Positions 11,509 through 26,261 of a stretch of DNA of 64,000 nt are shown one piece after another. The stretch's first letter is position 1. Every line of letters starts with the position of its first letter. A program made the translations under genes and the position numbers. The notes beneath the pieces were generated by a model. The model was given only the letters and a program-made list of their open reading frames with translations, had not been told where the DNA came from and ran no database searches. Source of the DNA: Caenorhabditis elegans (lineage: Eukaryota; Nematoda; Chromadorea; Rhabditida; Rhabditidae); contig NC_003280.10 in assembly GCF_000002985.6 (NCBI RefSeq), forward strand, positions 8,118,501-8,182,500. The letters run 5' to 3'.

Positions 11509-14500
11509 ATGGAAGTGTCAACGTCTTACTGTACGCCGGCTGTCAATTTCAAATATGGCAGTTTTCAAGATTCAGATGTCTCAATGCGAGAAGATGACCT
11601 ATTCCGGATGGGGAGCTACAATTCTCAAGGGTACTACGCAGACGGAACTCATCTAGGTAATTTATCAAAAAATGTGATATCTTAAATTTATCAAAATCTT
11701 TTCAGATGGTTCTATCGGAGAAGAGGATGAAACGTCTTCAGGAAGTAACGATCAACACATGGATTTTGAGGAAGACGATTTCGATATGGAATCTTCAATG
11801 ACAGAAGATTTGGTGGACGAAGATGAAGAAGAAGAAGACGAGGAAGATAATGACGAATGGACAAATCAGAAGCGGACTGATAATCAAGTGGGTTATACCT
11901 TCGGGAATACAAAAAAATGCGTATTGGTCAGAGCACTGAGCAATATTCGATGATTGGTGATAAATATATGTTATTATGGCTCCTCCTCTTATAGCCTTAA
12001 ATGTCATCTGATTTTCTGAAAAGTTGAAAAACAAAACGATTCCTTTTATAGAATAGCGTTGCATATTACGCAGCTATGGAGATGCTTCGAATCCGTTTCC
12101 CATTCCAATCAATAGCCATTCGAATTTCGGATTTTTGCTGTCTCCAGGAGAAGGTATGTAATCTGCTCTTCACTATTTTTGGATTATACTTGTGTACAGC
12201 TACTCTCAAACATAAGAAGGCGATGACTATTTGCATACCCTTTTGTTGTTTTTGTGTAGGTCGTCTGCGTCTCTTACTATCTCCTATATTTCAACACTTG
12301 TCTAGACTTTCCACAAGATTTGGGTCCATTTTTATTAGACTGGGGGTTGTGAGAACAAGGTCTCTATCCTCGTATCTAGTTAATCGGTCTATTTTGAATA
12401 AATTTGCCGATTCAAAGAAAGGAAAAATCCGGAAGGCGAAAAAGCGCGAAGTGCACTTTAAATGCACTTTCTCAGTGAAATACACTCGCCCACCACACTG
12501 CCCAAACCTTTTTTATGCTGTGTCTCCCAGCGAATGTGTATGTTGCGGTTTTTGTTTGCCTTGCTGGCGGAGAAACAGAGGAACGAACTTGTTTGCGAAC
12601 TTCAAAAATCCTGAATTAGTTTGAGAATTTTATCCGATAAAAACAATAATATTAGAAACTTGAAAACAAATTAAGTAATTAGTATTTTGGATTTCAGATT
12701 TATCTAGTTTTCAAATTCACCAACTATTCTTTTGTTTGTTATCGGTGAAGACACAGTTCCCATTTTCAAGATAACAAATATCCCGCGAGAAGTTGTTTGT
12801 TGTGCAAAACAAAAATTCATTGAGTTTTGACGAGAAAATTAGTGAAGCGGTGGTGGTTTTCTGTCAACATCCATTCTCACTTCATGGTCTCAACTCCCCA
12901 TCTAGAGCGGTCTGCTTCTAGTACTCAAGGGTTATGCGCACTCTCTTTTTGTCTCTAACTATGACTACTAGCAGATCTTATGGCAGCGCGCCAAAAAGGC
13001 GAGAGTTCGTGTAAAAATAGGAGGGTGTTCGGTGCCAGGTACGTGAAGCGCGGGCTCAGCCGCGGGGCTCCGGGCGCGCAGAGAAACGAGACAACAACTG
13101 AATTCGATGTGTGCGAGGAATTTGTGTGTTGAGCGAACTGAGATGTTGGCACAGCGCCAGCCAATGAAAAGAAGTTGTCGTGGAGTGGGGGAATAATCTA
13201 ATGCTACCTTCGCATCATAACATGTAAACAAAGACCGTTCGAGAACAATTCGATTAATTTCATCCAGATGACAAGGGTCGCCGTCTAAATTCCTTTTCCG
13301 ATTTTCGTAGACCTCCGATGTCATCGTCTTCTTTTTGTGTGGGCAGCTGCGACAGTTCAGGGTCATCTGGTAGTAATAAACTGGTTTTTTTTTCGAATCG
13401 CGCGCGCAAATTTTTCGCGCACGCACCTCCCATACTCTTGAAGAAATTCAGATGATTGAAGGATATCGTAAAATAATGAGTAACAAGCAATGTAATTTAG
13501 TGTTGTGGATTATGGGGGAAGACCGAACGGCGTAACTCGTAGATGAGCAGCAGCAACTGCTGATCTTTGATCGGCTATTCGAACAAAGGAACATATTGTT
13601 ACAACAGAAAAATGCGCGAAGAGGTCAGGAGAATATGTTATATTAAATTGACGAGTCGAATGATTCATTATTTAAAGTTCAAGTTTATATACATTCTGAT
13701 GTAGTACTGTAGTACAATCTCAAAAAAAAGTCTGGAGAAACCATTTAAAATATTTTTGATTCACAAAATTCATTAGTATATTTTTTCAGGATCTTCTCAA
13801 CGATACGATGATCGACTTCTATTTGAATCACATTGTTGAACACGTACTACCAGACAGCAATGGTTCAAATGTCACTGTTCTTCCATCGATATTTTGGCAT
13901 AATCTTTCTTTACGGCAGCACGCCTTTGATTCTGAAGACGAGAAGATGATGAGTGATGAGCAAAAGATGGATCTCAAATTCGGCGATTTGCATGATTTCG
14001 TTGCTGATTTCGATCTCCAAGATTTTGATTACATTGTGGTTCCTGTAAACGAGTGGGAGCATTGGTCATTGGCAGTCATATGTCATCCGTTCACTGCTCA
14101 AGCTCGCACGGTTATCTTTGATTCGCAGCTCACTGCGGATCTTAACAACCTACAGAACATGGCTACATTAATCGAATCATTCATGAAGTATTCATACGAG
14201 AAACGTACCGGAAATGCTATGCCTTTTCCATTGCCGTGCATTTTACCACAAAGAATGCCTCAACAAACCAACAATTTCGACTGTGGTATTTTCATTGCAG
14301 AGTTTGCTAGACGTTTCTTGCTGAGCCCGCCAAAAGATGTAAGTTCATTCTTTTTGACTGATCGTTATAAAAAATATTATGTTTAGCTCGACAACTTCGA
14401 CTTTGCACGAGAATATCCAGATTTCTCAACGGCCACGAAGAGAACTGAAATGCAACGAGTTGTTCTATCACTATCCACGAACAGAGCTCGTTGGCGTCCG

Positions 14501-14554
14501 CTTGTCGAATTGCTCAATGGCTATAGCACTGCCGCACCTCATCGTGCACTTTAA
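11509..14554 (+). CDS. ulp-4: ULP-4, SENP6/7-like SUMO protease (peptidase C48)
   Basis: Cysteine protease of the Ulp/SENP family, which removes SUMO from target proteins. Exons read: 11509-11656, 11706-11887, 12057-12153, 13268-13369, 13790-14338, 14387-14554. The N-terminus is low complexity and highly acidic (DEDEEEEDEEDNDEW). The catalytic exon begins DLLNDTMIDFYLNHI and carries the triad in order: His in EHWSLAV, Asp in VIFDSQ, Cys in NNFDCGIFIAEF, with the Gln of ILPQRMPQQ nearby. The last exon ends at TAA. The first four exons agree in phase (the 13268 exon is reached in phase 1), but the 13369 donor does not join 13790 in frame. Either another exon lies between, or a donor after 13370 is used (for example CTG|GTTTTT at 13382). 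Protein is about 410 aa on this model. Confidence 0.88.
12984..12997 (-). promoter_or_regulatory. E2F-like site in ulp-4 intron 3
   Basis: The minus strand reads TTTTTGGCGCGCTG, a good match to the E2F/DP consensus TTTSGCGC. It lies in a GC-rich island (about 12960-13090, including GGGCGCGCAGAGAAACG) unusual for this AT-rich intron. An internal promoter or a broadly bound regulatory site is plausible; function is inferred. Confidence 0.35.
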
Positions 14555-16378
14555 GCATATCCTTCTGGAATGCATACTTTGTCTCATATGCCCCGGTTCT
14601 TTACCGTCCGTCTTCCATTTCTCATCCCTTCCTGCCGAATTCTCCCACTGAAAAGTCTTCCGAAGAACTGTTTCTCTGATGTCTGAAGGCTTTCGTGACA
14701 AGGGAACCTTTTGTTATATTAACCCATTTTCACTCAAAAAACCACCAAAAATTTTCAAAAAATATCTCTCCATTTCATTGTTGACCCTTGTTACTCTGTT
14801 TTCTTCTCCTTATTTCTGTTGTTAACCACATTCACTTTTTTCTCAGCTGATATCCGTTCATCATTGTTCATCGTTGAACTATTTATTCGGCGTTTCAGTT
14901 TCCCCGTTCCCGCCCTTCACCGACTTCTAGACACAAAACAGGTGTTCCGACAATTTGCGAGTTTATGTTTCTTCGTTCCTTTACGATTCCATTCTTTCCG
15001 ACTGCGCTTATATATCTGTAAGTATTCCATCGTTGTGATCAGTTTTTAACTTTTCTCAACAATAATCGGTTTACCTATAGTATCACGTCACCTCCATTTC
15101 TTCCCTTAACACCTCCATTTTCATTGAATTCAAATTCATATCCCAGCTTTTTCTTCACCTCTTCCCACTTTACTGTTGCCTGCCTTAATCCCCTTCTATC
15201 CACCATTTAGACACTTTCCTTCAACATGGAAGATTGGGTTTTCCGTGCCCAAAACTCTACGTTCACATGGGTTTCGTTGTTTCTTTGTTCCAGCTTGTAG
15301 TGTGAGAGATTTGTGTTTCCTTCAAAAAAATGTCTTTAAGGTGAGTGTGGAGAATGATGATGATTTTTTATGAATTTTAAAAAGCTGAAAAGTATTAATT
15401 AGTGAAGATAACTGTTTTTATGCCTGGTAATTCATAAGATGACATTGTCTGATCCCTCTTACTTTTCAAATTTTTTCCATACCCTTGCAATCTGTACATT
15501 TTTTGTTGGGTATCTAGCATTCAAATACTTGAAGATAATTTATGTCACGAAATTCCATCACAGCGTTGCTCTCTAATGACGAATCTTGTTTCTGTTTTAG
15601 TAGTTATTGGAGATCAGCGCTTTCTTTTCAAAAGTCGTTGACAAAATGTCCTTTCAAATCTTGAATGTTGGTGCATTTCATTGTTATTGTAAAAAATATC
15701 AAGTCTCCCGCTCTCTTTCTCGTTCGAATCTTATGTTTTTCTTTCGTTTTGAGCCAGCTACCATCTCCCTGTGCTTTCACCCTCTTGCTACACTTCTTTA
15801 ATAGTTTTGACTGTCGGATCCATGACACAAATTCCAAAATATATTTGGTAATCGAATATTGAAAAGAAATCAAGAACGACATTTCTCAAAAATTCATTTT
15901 CAATCTTCAATTGTCATTTAAAATTTTGGTGTCCGCTGGTTTTCACATCTTGTTATATTTATGATTTCATTTTCTTTTTTTGTTTTTTTTACTAGCGCCT
16001 CGGTTGATTGGATGATATGGGTCGTATCGTTTTTCTACATTTTTGATTTGATAATATTATTTTTGTCAAACTTCCATGTTATTCGTTCCTACCGTTTTTT
16101 TCTCCCGTTTTCCCAATTTTTATGTGGTTCTCTTTCTTTAGATTCATAGGGTCTGTCCTCATATTGTTCCAAAAAAGCTCTTCTAAAAATCGTTCCATGT
16201 TGTAAAAGATCTTGAGCAAAGGCAATAAACTGTTGATTAAAAGCTTAAAAATCTTATTTCTCACTGAACAAGTTTATCACCGTAGAATCAATATTATTCA
16301 AATCACGATATGCAATAGAAATTTTGAATATGTACAACAAAAGGCACCGAGGAGGGCAAAGAATTTGAATATTATGAT
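14555..16378. other. ulp-4 / ctns-1 convergent spacer
   Basis: No gene seen. The + strand is strongly T/C-rich over most of the stretch, consistent with a long ulp-4 3' UTR; an AATAAA lies near 16222 on the + strand. Open frames here are pyrimidine-biased artefacts. Confidence 0.5.
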
Positions 16379-18407
16379 CTAGTCATGTACAATAATAGGT
16401 TCCGTTGACTCCATCGATTCACTGTCGCCGGCATATTGTTCAGCATCACGAGCAATATTGTCTGGATTGGGATTGTCAACACCATGATATTCATTGTGTG
16501 GAACCTTCAAAAAGTTATATTATTTAAAATATCAGAATTCAATTAATTTTTAAAGATTTAGTAATCTAACATAAAGTTGTTGGTAAGTAATTATTTTTTG
16601 AATTAAAACATATAGAAACATTCAAGGAACCTGATCATAACTATTAAAAACGACTCGTTTCCTGATTTTTCTTTGGTTCCTGAAATTTTTTGTTCTATTC
16701 ATAATTTTTTAAAATAATTAAAGGGATAAAAACTAATTGACTCACTTCTGCATTTGGATACAATACATAATGTTGAACCATGAAAATGATGTCAAAGAAT
16801 ATTGAGACAAATCCCAGTCCGAATTTGACGGGATTCGCATAAAATGCAGACCAATCGTTCACATTAACTGCTTGAAGAATCATTTGAAGAATATCGAGAG
16901 TTCCTCCTGTGAAATCTAGCATGATGTTTCCGATTGACCATCCAACTGTACTTTTTCGGGTATAGTTGAAGTAAGCCTGAAATTATTTACAATTTATTTT
17001 AGATCACTTGTATTTTTTAAAATTAATTTTCAATAGTTAAATATTTTTTGATAATTTCTCTACGATTGGATAAAAATATTTTCGATTGAATAAAATTATA
17101 ATTTAAATTAACATGTTTTCGATAAAACATCATTTTCCCAGCTTTTTTTCGTGAATTTTTGATGACGATACAGTACTTTTTAAGGCGCACAACTTTTTGA
17201 GTTAAACAAAATCTGTCGTATCGAGACCGGATACCGTAGTTTTGGCGCAAAATTTCGCGGTCAAGTTTTGAAAACTTTTTTGGAAAAACTAGTAATTTAA
17301 AAATAATAAAAAATAATTTCAGGCTAGAATACTGTTTACAAATGGACAATATGAAACAAACCTGTGGGAAATATTTACAGCAGGTTACAGCCATTTTTAT
17401 GTACGACAAACTGGTCACAAACGAGAGCAATTGAATTTTCCTGAGAACCGTGGCGGCAGCGGAGCAGAATCCAAAAGAGATCAGCACAATCATAAGGGCG
17501 ATACATTTTGAAGAAACACTCTGATTATCACGTTCATAGAATAAACATTGAAGAATTGTGATAAAGCAGGCAAGAAATGCGTGAACAGCGAACACAACAT
17601 CGTTCAAAAGTACTGGTGGCGGTGACCGAGGATTCACAATATTGTATTCATTCTGAAAGAAGATGAATTAATTTTAGTTATTTATTTTCTAGTTCTCACC
17701 TTTACATGACTATTATAATACATTAACAGATTGAAAATAGCATATGCACAAAATCCGACAAGGTTCAGAGATAAGAAATCGAAGTTTAGCCCGACGACGC
17801 TTTTTCTTTTGAAATTCAGATACATTTGGGGATAAAACGAAATACTCCATGCGAAGAAGTATGTCCATCCAACAATTTGAATCAAAATGGCAAGAAAGTG
17901 AGAGCGAATAACTGTGATTCTAGCAAACGCATCTTCAAGACTGGAAATGAGTTTTGATTTAATTTTTACAATATATAATCATCGACTCACTCCAGAGGAC
18001 AAGTAATTGACCCATCTGTAGTACAATTGAGAGCTTCTAAAATAGCTCCGGACACCAATTGGCTTCCTAAAACTGTCACATTAGCATTCCAATTGTCAAC
18101 GAGAATAGCATCAGGATGGGAGATGTATGGTGACTGCGAGAGGGAGATACGTGTTGCGTTCAATGATTGTGATGTGTGGTTTCTGAAAATTATATTGATT
18201 GAATACAGCACATGTTCGTATGATTGTTTTTATTTTATAACCTGTTGGATGAAAAATATTATTAATAACTCACTTGATCTGGAAATTAACAGAGACTTCT
18301 CCTCCAATTACAATTTCCAATTCTTTCTGTCTAACAACTAAATTATTTGTCGCAAATGTGAATGGAACCAAGAAGAGAACGAGCAAAAATGCCACCGGGA
18401 AACTCAT
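16379..18407 (-). CDS. ctns-1: CTNS-1, cystinosin (lysosomal cystine/H+ symporter)
   Basis: Exports cystine from lysosomes; loss of the human orthologue causes cystinosis. Six exons: 18407-18274, 18182-17991, 17940-17700, 17652-17362, 16976-16746, 16504-16379, total 404 aa. The N-terminus is a signal peptide, then a lumenal domain with NxS/T sites (NHT, NAT, NVT, NCT). The seven-pass core has both PQ-loop motifs: SISFYPQMYLNF in the first and SYIKMAVTCCKYFPQAYFNY in the second, the latter followed by RKSTVGWSIGNIMLDFTGG. All are very close to vertebrate cystinosin. The C-terminus is polar and lacks an obvious GYDQL lysosomal signal. Convergent with ulp-4. Confidence 0.96.
17165..17255 (+). 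repeat. dispersed repeat copy in ctns-1 intron
   Basis: Copy of the family also seen in the ire-1 and AAR2 introns: ACAGTACTTTTTAAGGCGCA, then CGTATCGAGACCGGATACCG and TTTTGGCGCAAAA. Confidence 0.6.
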
Positions 18408-20010
18408 TATATCATTCTGGAAACAATTATACTTCAAAAAATGGAAGCAAAATATAAAACAGGAGTTGTGAATAGAGAAAACGACGCTTTATATCATCAG
18501 TTTTGGCATTGAAATGAATCAATAACATAAATTGAGCGAGAAAAAGAGAAACAGCAAAATAGTGAAAAACGAATGATTGACCGAGAGAACGGGGGAAGGT
18601 TGGAATTTTTGTAAACAAACGAGGGAAACATCATGTTGAAAACATATATATACACATTTTTTATTTAATGCGTCGGAATATTCAGAAAATCGTTCAGATC
18701 ATCGATAATTTTTATTGATAAAAGACCAAAAATCCAGTTTACATGAGGAAAACAATACACTGTGAATTTTAAAGAAAATTAAATATTCCAAAAAAATTTA
18801 ATTTAATTTGTAATTTGGGAAACTGAAACAATAAAACACTATCGAAAACTTAAAAAAAAACATGGATTGAAGCTCAAAAAAACTGTTTTAATGTTTCGTT
18901 TTGTAGAACTTTAGATTTTTGTAAAGCGGGAGACACCACGAATCCGCAAGAAGTTTCTTCCAGAAGCAGATTCGCTGAAAAAAAATGAAGTTGTCTTAAA
19001 CCTGATGCTTTTTTTTGATAATTTTTATACATTATGTGGTTTCCTGGTTGGCCATTTTGTTAAAATCATTATTTCCTGTAATAAAAGTCAGGCGTTCTCA
19101 GTTATTTCCAGATATCGGATTCCTAAAATAGCTGAACTCCAAAAAACGGTCAAGTCTCTGAACACCAAACGCGCTCCTTCGAACAAAAAAAGCAGCGCGT
19201 ACGTTTAACGAACAGTTTTTTCTTCTAGAAATTGTTTTCTCATTGCGCAATGCATTGCTCATTATAAATAATTATGTTTTAAACAGTTGCTGGGAGGTTT
19301 TCGCTATCTCAGTCGTTGTTAAACAATTACCAGAGTGTGTTATCGTATTTATCTTTGCCGTATAATATCTTTTCCATATTTATGCGATTGCGGAAATTTA
19401 CCACTGACTCTGCGGAAACTGCGGAAATTTACCACTGAAATATCACTCATATCGTACGTTTCTTTGAATTCGTCTCCTTGTTATTCAAATTATGTCTTCG
19501 TTTTTGAACGAGATATTTACCTCTAGCTTTCTAGATCGTCACATCACTTAGGTTCGCCTTGAACTTCTGTTCCGCTAAAGACGGCTGGTTCACATATATT
19601 TTTAACAATGTAATTATTACTTATGACCCGAATAAAACGGTAGAACGCTTTGTGAAATTATTCGAAAGCAAATGCGCCCCAAGGAGAGAGTGTGAATGAG
19701 AGGCTGCGTTTTGTCATCATGTAGAGGCAGCATTGGGGTGTTCTGTAGAGAACTTAGTCTACGTGTCTCATCTTCCATATTTCTTAATTTTGTTCTATTG
19801 GCTCTTTTTGCATCTCTTCTTTGATTCGATTCTTTAACTGAATTAGATCAGAAATTATACTTGAAGTTTTATCTTGAAAACCTACTGTAGAAAAGTTTGT
19901 CCGTGTTCTACTTTCTTATTAGACTTTCGCGTTTCGGCCTTTCCTATGTTCTACCCCCATCTTCCGTTCTTTTTTATTATTCCAAGATTTTACAGAGAAG
20001 TCGTTTAACC
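18408..20010. other. ctns-1 / cdc-48.2 divergent spacer
   Basis: Likely promoters of both genes. Two short coding-like segments with good acceptors are present (minus 18974-18911, plus 19112-19208; see findings) but no whole gene could be assembled. From 19630 to 19770 the sequence is less AT-rich and probably is the cdc-48.2 promoter. Confidence 0.45.
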
Positions 20011-22648
<2,638 letters not shown>

Positions 22649-22785
22649 ATTTCGCTAAAATTGTTTTATTCTATTTATTGTAAATGCATCCTTGCGAGGG
22701 TATCAAATGTTCTCATGAATGTTAAATTTATTTCCAACTTTTACAAGTAAAAAAATCGTAACCGTAAAAAGTATTTGTTAAAATC

Positions 22786-24797
22786 TTATGCTTTAACAGA
22801 GATAGCAGGAGGGACCGGGGAGGATTCGGGTGAAATGAGATCAGTGATGGCTTTATGGATAACCTTGAACCACTGTTCACGGCATTCGTCCCAGATCAGT
22901 TCAAGCTCTGTTTCATCAGAATTGTTTGCTAAAATAGTGATTTCTCCATCAAACATTTCAATGCCGTCGTCTTTTAGTTGCAAGTGTGGATCATAGAGTA
23001 GAAGCTCGTTTGATAATTCCTTCCAATTCACTTTTTTGCCTTTGATGATTTCTGACAATGAGAGAGTGATCGGCATGCAGTTTTTATCTTTTATCAAATC
23101 TTCTGATTCTGCTGTAGACATGATATTCAGTCGTTCATTCTAAAATTATTTGAAGTTATTGCAAAATAAAGTTCAATAATCTTACTTCTTGATCGTAAAC
23201 GAGCTCGGCGACAAATGGGCATTCCGATTTGGCAGGATTCGGATCGAGGCTTAGGCTTCTGTCAATTTTCTGGAATTTTTTATTTGAGTTCAATTTGTTT
23301 TAGAAACACACAAACCTCAAGTGGAACTCGTATATCAAGCTTCGGTTGAGCAGAAATCACTACAGTCTCTCCGTTTGCTGGCATGTGAACAGGTACTTTG
23401 TACTCCTTTTCCACTTTTCCTTTCAAGAACTCCATCTTTGAAGCTTCGCCGTGCACAAACATGACGTGTTGAGGCTCACATTGACGGATAAGCTGCATAA
23501 TTCCTTTAGCATCAGCATGAGCACTAAACGACATGTATTCCACACCAAGTCGAATTTCGTGCATCTTTTGATCAATTTCAATTTTCTTTTCGCCATTAAT
23601 AACTCTTGCTCCAACTGTTCCAGCGACACAGTAACCAGGCATAATGATCATGTTCAGAGGATCTGAGCACCATTTTTTGAAAACTTTGAGCGATTGACCT
23701 CCGTGAAGCATTCCAGGAGTAGAAAAGAGAACCTGAGGTCCTGGTTGATCTTCACATCCCTTTTCCATTGGTTTGATATGCTTGAATTCGAACATATTTC
23801 TTTCTACGAAAGTTTTCTTAATGTTCTCGTTGGTCCAGCTGATGAAAAGTCGGTAATACTGATTTGCCCGTTCTGCAAGACCTTGGGAAAAATAGATTGG
23901 TACGTTGAGAGCCATTCTCTCCCAATATGATTCAAGCAGGATACACAGCTCCTGCGCTCGTCCCAAGGCAAAGACTGGAATAATTACTTTTCCTCCTTTC
24001 ATCACACATTCATGAACTTTTCGAAGGAAATCTCTTTCTCTTGCCCTTTTCGAATCACGGATTGTGGTCGCATATGTTGACTCAGAAATAAGGACAGTTG
24101 GTCTAACACCAGGAAGAACTCTCGCCGCTCCAAGATGCCTATCTGGAGTCATGTTGTAATCACCAGTGTATAGAACAGAATGATCTCCAAGTCGAATTTC
24201 AAACATTGCAGCTCCAAGAACATGTCCAGCATAAAATGCACGAATAGAAAGTTCGTTGTCAACGTGAATAATTTCATGAAGTGCACATCCGACAACCTTT
24301 TTCATACAATTCTTGATGTCATCTGAGGTGAAAAAGTTTGTCTCGCCTTTGATGTCACATTGAACTTTTCGGTAATCTTCCAATAAAACTGGGCAAATGG
24401 CTTTTGTAGGGTAAGTCATGTAAATTGGTCCGTCGTATCCCACAATTTCGCTCATATGAGGCAAACTTCCACAGTGATCCAAATGAAAATGTGAAATGAT
24501 GACACAATCTAGGTAATCAGTTAGTCTTCCACCTCCACCAATATACCTGAAAAAGTTATTATTTTAGATTTGAATTGAATAAGCTTGCAGAACTTACGAA
24601 AAGTCAGGAAATCTTCGATCATCTTGGTATCCCATATGCATTCCACAATCTACCATAATATTCTTTCCACCGATAGTAATAAGAATACACGACCGTCCAA
24701 CATCTTGTCCCGCACCCAGTGGAACAATCTAAAATTGTATTTTTTTTCAGAAAAGTCCTTCAGAACTCACCTTGATTTCAGGAATTTTGTCGGGCAT
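22786..24797 (-). CDS. ints-11: INTS-11, Integrator endonuclease (CPSF73-like MBL/beta-CASP)
   Basis: Catalytic subunit of the Integrator complex, which cleaves snRNA and other nascent transcripts. Exons: 24797-24771, 24728-24598, 24546-23316, 23269-23186, 23139-22786, total 608 aa. The metallo-beta-lactamase motif HFHLDHCG sits near residues 70-77, after [13 protein letters not shown] and [18 protein letters not shown]. The later ligands are in [10 protein letters not shown] and TGDYN. The beta-CASP region shows [23 protein letters not shown] and the late histidines in [11 protein letters not shown] and FVHGE. Length and the [19 protein letters not shown] stretch fit IntS11 better than CPSF73 itself. 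Divergent from rpl-10. Confidence 0.95.
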
Positions 24798-25383
24798 TGT
24801 GAAATATAGCTATAAAGTTCTAAAAATACTCAATTTTAGCCTTGAGTAATGAATTAATTGCAAAAAATGCCTTCGCGAAATAGGATTTTAATGAAAAATC
24901 TTTTTTGTTTGTCCGAAATTTCGAAATGAGTACGGTGCACAAATGTCGTCAATTGTTATGCTTTGTATGTAGTTCACCGACGGCAGTGAACATTAGTGTT
25001 GTCCTCAATTTCTCTTTGGCCTAAAATTTTTCTCTCGATTTTCTCTTGAAGCAGTGGATTTTTTGCCTTTTTGTTTTATTTTATACATTTTTTTCTGATT
25101 TATCATGATTCAAACGTCAGTTATTTAAAACTATAGCTCTCATTGTCTTAAATATTGCAAACGAAATTTGTTTGAATCATTTCGAAATTCGAAGTCATGT
25201 TTGATATTGTTTTCCTATTATCCACTGTTTTTAGTTCTCGAATCAATAATGCTTTGACAGTATTTCGAAATAATGATGACAATTCTTGGCGTGATGGTGA
25301 CAAAACATGTTCTTTGATTCTCTTCTATATATATATATTCTCCGTTTGTCGTAATTTATTGTAGTCTTCTCAATTTTCAGAAC
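24798..25383. other. ints-11 / rpl-10 divergent promoter region
   Basis: 586 bp without coding capacity. AT-rich, with a TATATATATATA run at 25328-25339 just upstream of rpl-10. An acceptor CAATTTTCAG ends 3 bp before the rpl-10 ATG, the usual place for trans-splicing or a 5' UTR intron. Confidence 0.5.
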
Positions 25384-26122
25384 ATGGGTAGACGTCCAGC
25401 GCGGTGCTACCGCTATATCAAGAACAAGCCATACCCAAAGTCCCGCTTCTGCAGAGGAGTTCCGGACGCGAAGATCAGAATCTTCGATTTGGGAAACAAG
25501 AGGGCTAACGTTGACACCTTCCCAGCATGTGTGCACATGATGTCCAACGAGCGTGAGCATCTTTCCTCTGAAGCTCTCGAAGCCGCCCGTATTTGCGCCA
25601 ACAAGTACATGGTCAAGAACTGCGGAAAGGTAAGACAAGGATTTAGTTCAATTTTTCATCCAACCTGTATTTTGTAGGACGGATTCCATCTCCGTGTTCG
25701 CAAGCATCCATTCCACGTCACCCGTATCAACAAAATGCTTTCCTGTGCCGGAGCTGATCGTCTCCAAACTGGAATGCGTGGAGCTTACGGAAAGCCACAA
25801 GGATTGGTCGCTCGTGTCGACATTGGAGATATTCTTTTCTCCATGAGAATCAAGGAAGGAGTAAGTTCCTCCACTAGAAATATCAGGTGCTAATAATTGT
25901 GTTCAGAACGTCAAGCACGCTATTGAAGCCTTCCGTCGTGCCAAGTTCAAGTTCCCAGGACGTCAAATCATCGTCTCTTCCCGCAAGTGGGGATTCACCA
26001 AGTGGGATCGCGAAGACTACGAGCGCATGCGTGCTGAAGGAAGACTCCGCTCCGACGGAGTTGGAGTTCAACTCCAACGTGAGCATGGACCACTCACCAA
26101 GTGGATTGAGAACCCAATCTAA
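25384..26122 (+). CDS. rpl-10: RPL-10, large ribosomal subunit protein uL16
   Basis: Essential 60S protein (human RPL10/QM), which completes the peptidyl-transferase region during late subunit maturation. Three exons, 25384-25629, 25678-25860, 25907-26122, give 214 aa, the standard length. Diagnostic words: [61 protein letters not shown] with [11 protein letters not shown] following, and [15 protein letters not shown]. Codon use is highly biased toward C-ending optimal codons, as expected for a ribosomal protein. AATAAA is at 26152-26157. The next gene starts 139 bp after the stop on the same strand. Confidence 0.98.
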
Positions 26123-26151
26123 TTTGGTATCCACTGTATTTGTTGAAAGCA

Positions 26152-26157
26152 AATAAA
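26152..26157 (+). promoter_or_regulatory. polyadenylation signal of rpl-10
   Basis: AATAAA 30 bp after the stop, followed about 100 bp later by the next start codon. This is the layout of a worm operon junction. Confidence 0.65.
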
Positions 26158-26261
26158 TAATTTCTTATGTTATATTTTTCTTTGTTGTTTTTCCAATCAT
26201 GTAAAATTCGTCAAGGTATTATGCGGGTAGATCTATAGATATAACATGCACTACGTTTTAG

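Noticed and set aside
12968-13426. 152-codon minus-strand open frame over ulp-4 intron 3
   Set aside because: Covers the GC island and the ulp-4 exon at 13268-13369 in antisense; the + strand reading is spliced and codon-biased, the minus is not.
17023-17637. 204-codon minus-strand open frame
   Set aside because: Only the first part (to 17362) is a ctns-1 exon; the rest is intron read-through including a repeat copy.
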